Shown piece after piece: positions 41,939 to 43,126 of a stretch of 43,126 nt of DNA. Source of the DNA: Clostridiales bacterium. Its GTDB lineage: Bacteria; Bacillota; Clostridia; Christensenellales; Aristaeellaceae. The translations under genes and the position numbers were made by a program. The notes under the pieces are model-generated. The model worked only from the letters and a program-made list of their open reading frames with translations, did no database searches and was not told the DNA's origin. Numbering within the stretch: position 1 is the stretch's first letter; each line of letters begins with the position of its first letter. The stretch lies in the NCBI GenBank assembly GCA_004557905.1, contig SFFH01000011.1:1-43126 (forward strand). The letters are read 5' to 3'.

Positions 41939-43126
41939 TCAGAATCTGAAATCGCGCCGGTTGGAGCTACGGATCGCCTCGATGTTCTCCCTGGCGATCA
42001 TGCGCACCTTGTCCTTGGGGATGCGCGCCAGCTCCCGCTCGATCATCTCAAAGCCGACGCGCTTCGTCTCCTCGCTGGCGTAGTCGGTCAAAAACTCGGT
42101 CAGCGTCATCAGCGCGTTGGGGTGGCAGCAGTTGAGAATCTGGCCGCTCTTGCACAGGCTCATGAACCGGTCACCCGTGCGTCCTTCGCGGTAGCACGCC
42201 GTGCAGAAGGACGGGATGTGTCCGTTTTCCATCAGCCAGCGCACCACCTCATCGAGCGACCGCTGGTCGGACACGTCGAACTGCTCCGTGTCGTGCGGGC
42301 GTTCCGTTTCCGTGTAGCCGCCCACGCTCGTGCGGGACGCGCCGCTGACCTGGGACACGCCGAGGTTGAGCAGCCGGCCGCGCACCGCCTCGCTCTCGCG
42401 GGTGGAGACGATGATGCCGGTATACGGCACCGCCAGGCGGATGCAGGCGGTGATCTTTTCAAAGATCTCGTCGGAGATGCCGTTGTCAAACTGGTCCGGA
42501 TCGATGTCCGACGCGCGCTTGAGCCGCGGCACGCTGATGGTGTGCGGGCCCACGCCGTGCACGGCCTCCAGGTGCTCCGCGTGCATGATGAGCCCGGCGA
42601 ACTCGTACTTGTACAGCTCCAGGCCGAACAGCACGCCCAGACCCACGTCGTCGATGCCGCCCTCCATCGCGCGGTCCATCGCCTCAGTGTGGTAGTCGTA
42701 GTCGTGCTTGGGGCCGGTGGGATGCAGCTGCAGATAGCTCTCCTTGTGATACGTCTCCTGGAAGAGGATGTAGGTGCCGATGCCCGCGTCCTTGAGCCTG
42801 CGGTAGTTTTCCACCGTCGTCGCGGCGATGTTCACGTTCACGCGGCGGATGGCGCCGTTCTTGTGGTTGACGGCGTAAATCGTTTTGATGCACTCGAGGA
42901 TGTACTCGATGGGGTTGTTCTTCGGGTCCTCTCCCGCCTCGATCGCCAGGCGCTTGTGGCCCATGTCCTGCAGCGCGATGACCTCCTGCCTGACCTCCTC
43001 CTGCGTCAGCTTGCGGCGCGGGATGGCCTTGTTCTTCATGTGATACGGACAGTACACGCAGCCGTTCACGCAGTAGTTTGACAGGTACAGCGGAGCGAAG
43101 ATGACGATGCGGTTGCCGTAGAACGC
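41939..43126 (-). CDS. hydG: [FeFe]-hydrogenase maturase HydG (5' end missing)
   Basis: 395 residues are visible; the N-terminal 70 or so lie beyond the window. The frame runs to the edge, reading IVIFAPLYLSNYCVNGCVYC with the radical SAM motif C-x3-C-x2-C. Other family stretches include RLAIEAGEDPKNNPIEYILE. The C-terminal CTAC (C-x2-C) followed 22 residues later by Cys in LNCC is the second cluster site special to HydG. It cleaves tyrosine to give the CO and cyanide ligands of the hydrogenase H-cluster. A GTG at 43069 is internal and not the start. Confidence 0.96.
   Translation of the reverse strand, partial: AFYGNRIVIFAPLYLSNYCVNGCVYCPYHMKNKAIPRRKLTQEEVRQEVIALQDMGHKRLAIEAGEDPKNNPIEYILECIKTIYAVNHKNGAIRRVNVNIAATTVENYRRLKDAGIGTYILFQETYHKESYLQLHPTGPKHDYDYHTEAMDRAMEGGIDDVGLGVLFGLELYKYEFAGLIMHAEHLEAVHGVGPHTISVPRLKRASDIDPDQFDNGISDEIFEKITACIRLAVPYTGIIVSTRESEAVRGRLLNLGVSQVSGASRTSVGGYTETERPHDTEQFDVSDQRSLDEVVRWLMENGHIPSFCTACYREGRTGDRFMSLCKSGQILNCCHPNALMTLTEFLTDYASEETKRVGFEMIERELARIPKDKVRMIARENIEAIRSSNRRDFRF

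Noticed and set aside
40781..43081. Plus-strand open frame of 766 codons opposite hydF and hydG
   Set aside because: It covers two firmly identified genes on the other strand and shows only His/Arg/Val/Ala-rich shadow sequence.

Overview
All 36 genes I can support lie on the minus strand, in one nearly gapless run. The window looks like an anaerobic member of the Clostridia (Bacillota). Evidence for this is the [FeFe]-hydrogenase maturation genes hydG-hydF at the right edge, a Gram-positive type polysaccharide control set (CpsC/D-type kinase, CpsB-type PHP phosphatase, LytR-CpsA-Psr transferase), good AGGAGG-type ribosome sites and high GC, with AT-richer islands in the glycosyltransferases. 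I saw no rRNA, tRNA, CRISPR array, insertion sequence or attachment site.

In transcription order (right to left): hydG (5' end missing) and hydF. Next is a short unit with its own promoter and terminator, holding an HPr-kinase-like protein and an S24/S26 peptidase. A strong extended -10 promoter (39247-39275) then drives a gene of 8.9 kb for a secreted protein made almost entirely of about 90 diverged 32-residue repeats. That gene runs into a Wzz/BY-kinase fusion, a CpsB phosphatase and an LCP protein. A second promoter (27060-27088) starts the polysaccharide assembly operon. This holds a PglF/WbpM-type dehydratase, a phosphoglycosyl transferase, many glycosyltransferases, an EpsG-like polymerase, a left-handed beta-helix acetyltransferase, a DUF115 protein and a Wzm/Wzt ABC exporter. 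It ends with a complete CMP-Kdo pathway (kdsB, kdsA, kdsD, kdsC, with a GT61-like gene inside), a metallophosphoesterase and a PF14907-type nucleotidyltransferase.

At the left end, a third strong promoter (3261-3289) precedes a small AT-rich gene whose 168-residue product looks like a RiPP precursor. A hairpin with a T-tract separates it from a radical SAM/SPASM protein, a second HPr-kinase-like protein and a PqqD-like peptide-binding protein, and a terminator closes the set. This is the best candidate for an undescribed system: a ribosomal peptide that may be modified by radical chemistry and by phosphorylation, using PqqD-like recognition, placed next to a Kdo-type wall polysaccharide locus. 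A paralogue of its kinase sits at the other end of the locus.

Together the genes suggest a wall- or capsule-attached polysaccharide. A 4,6-dehydrated sugar is probably primed on a lipid, extended by up to 12 transferases, possibly decorated with Kdo, exported by the ABC transporter, controlled by tyrosine phosphorylation and attached by the LCP protein. No Wzx flippase and no standard Kdo transferase were recognised. All functions are read from sequence motifs by eye; no database search was run.
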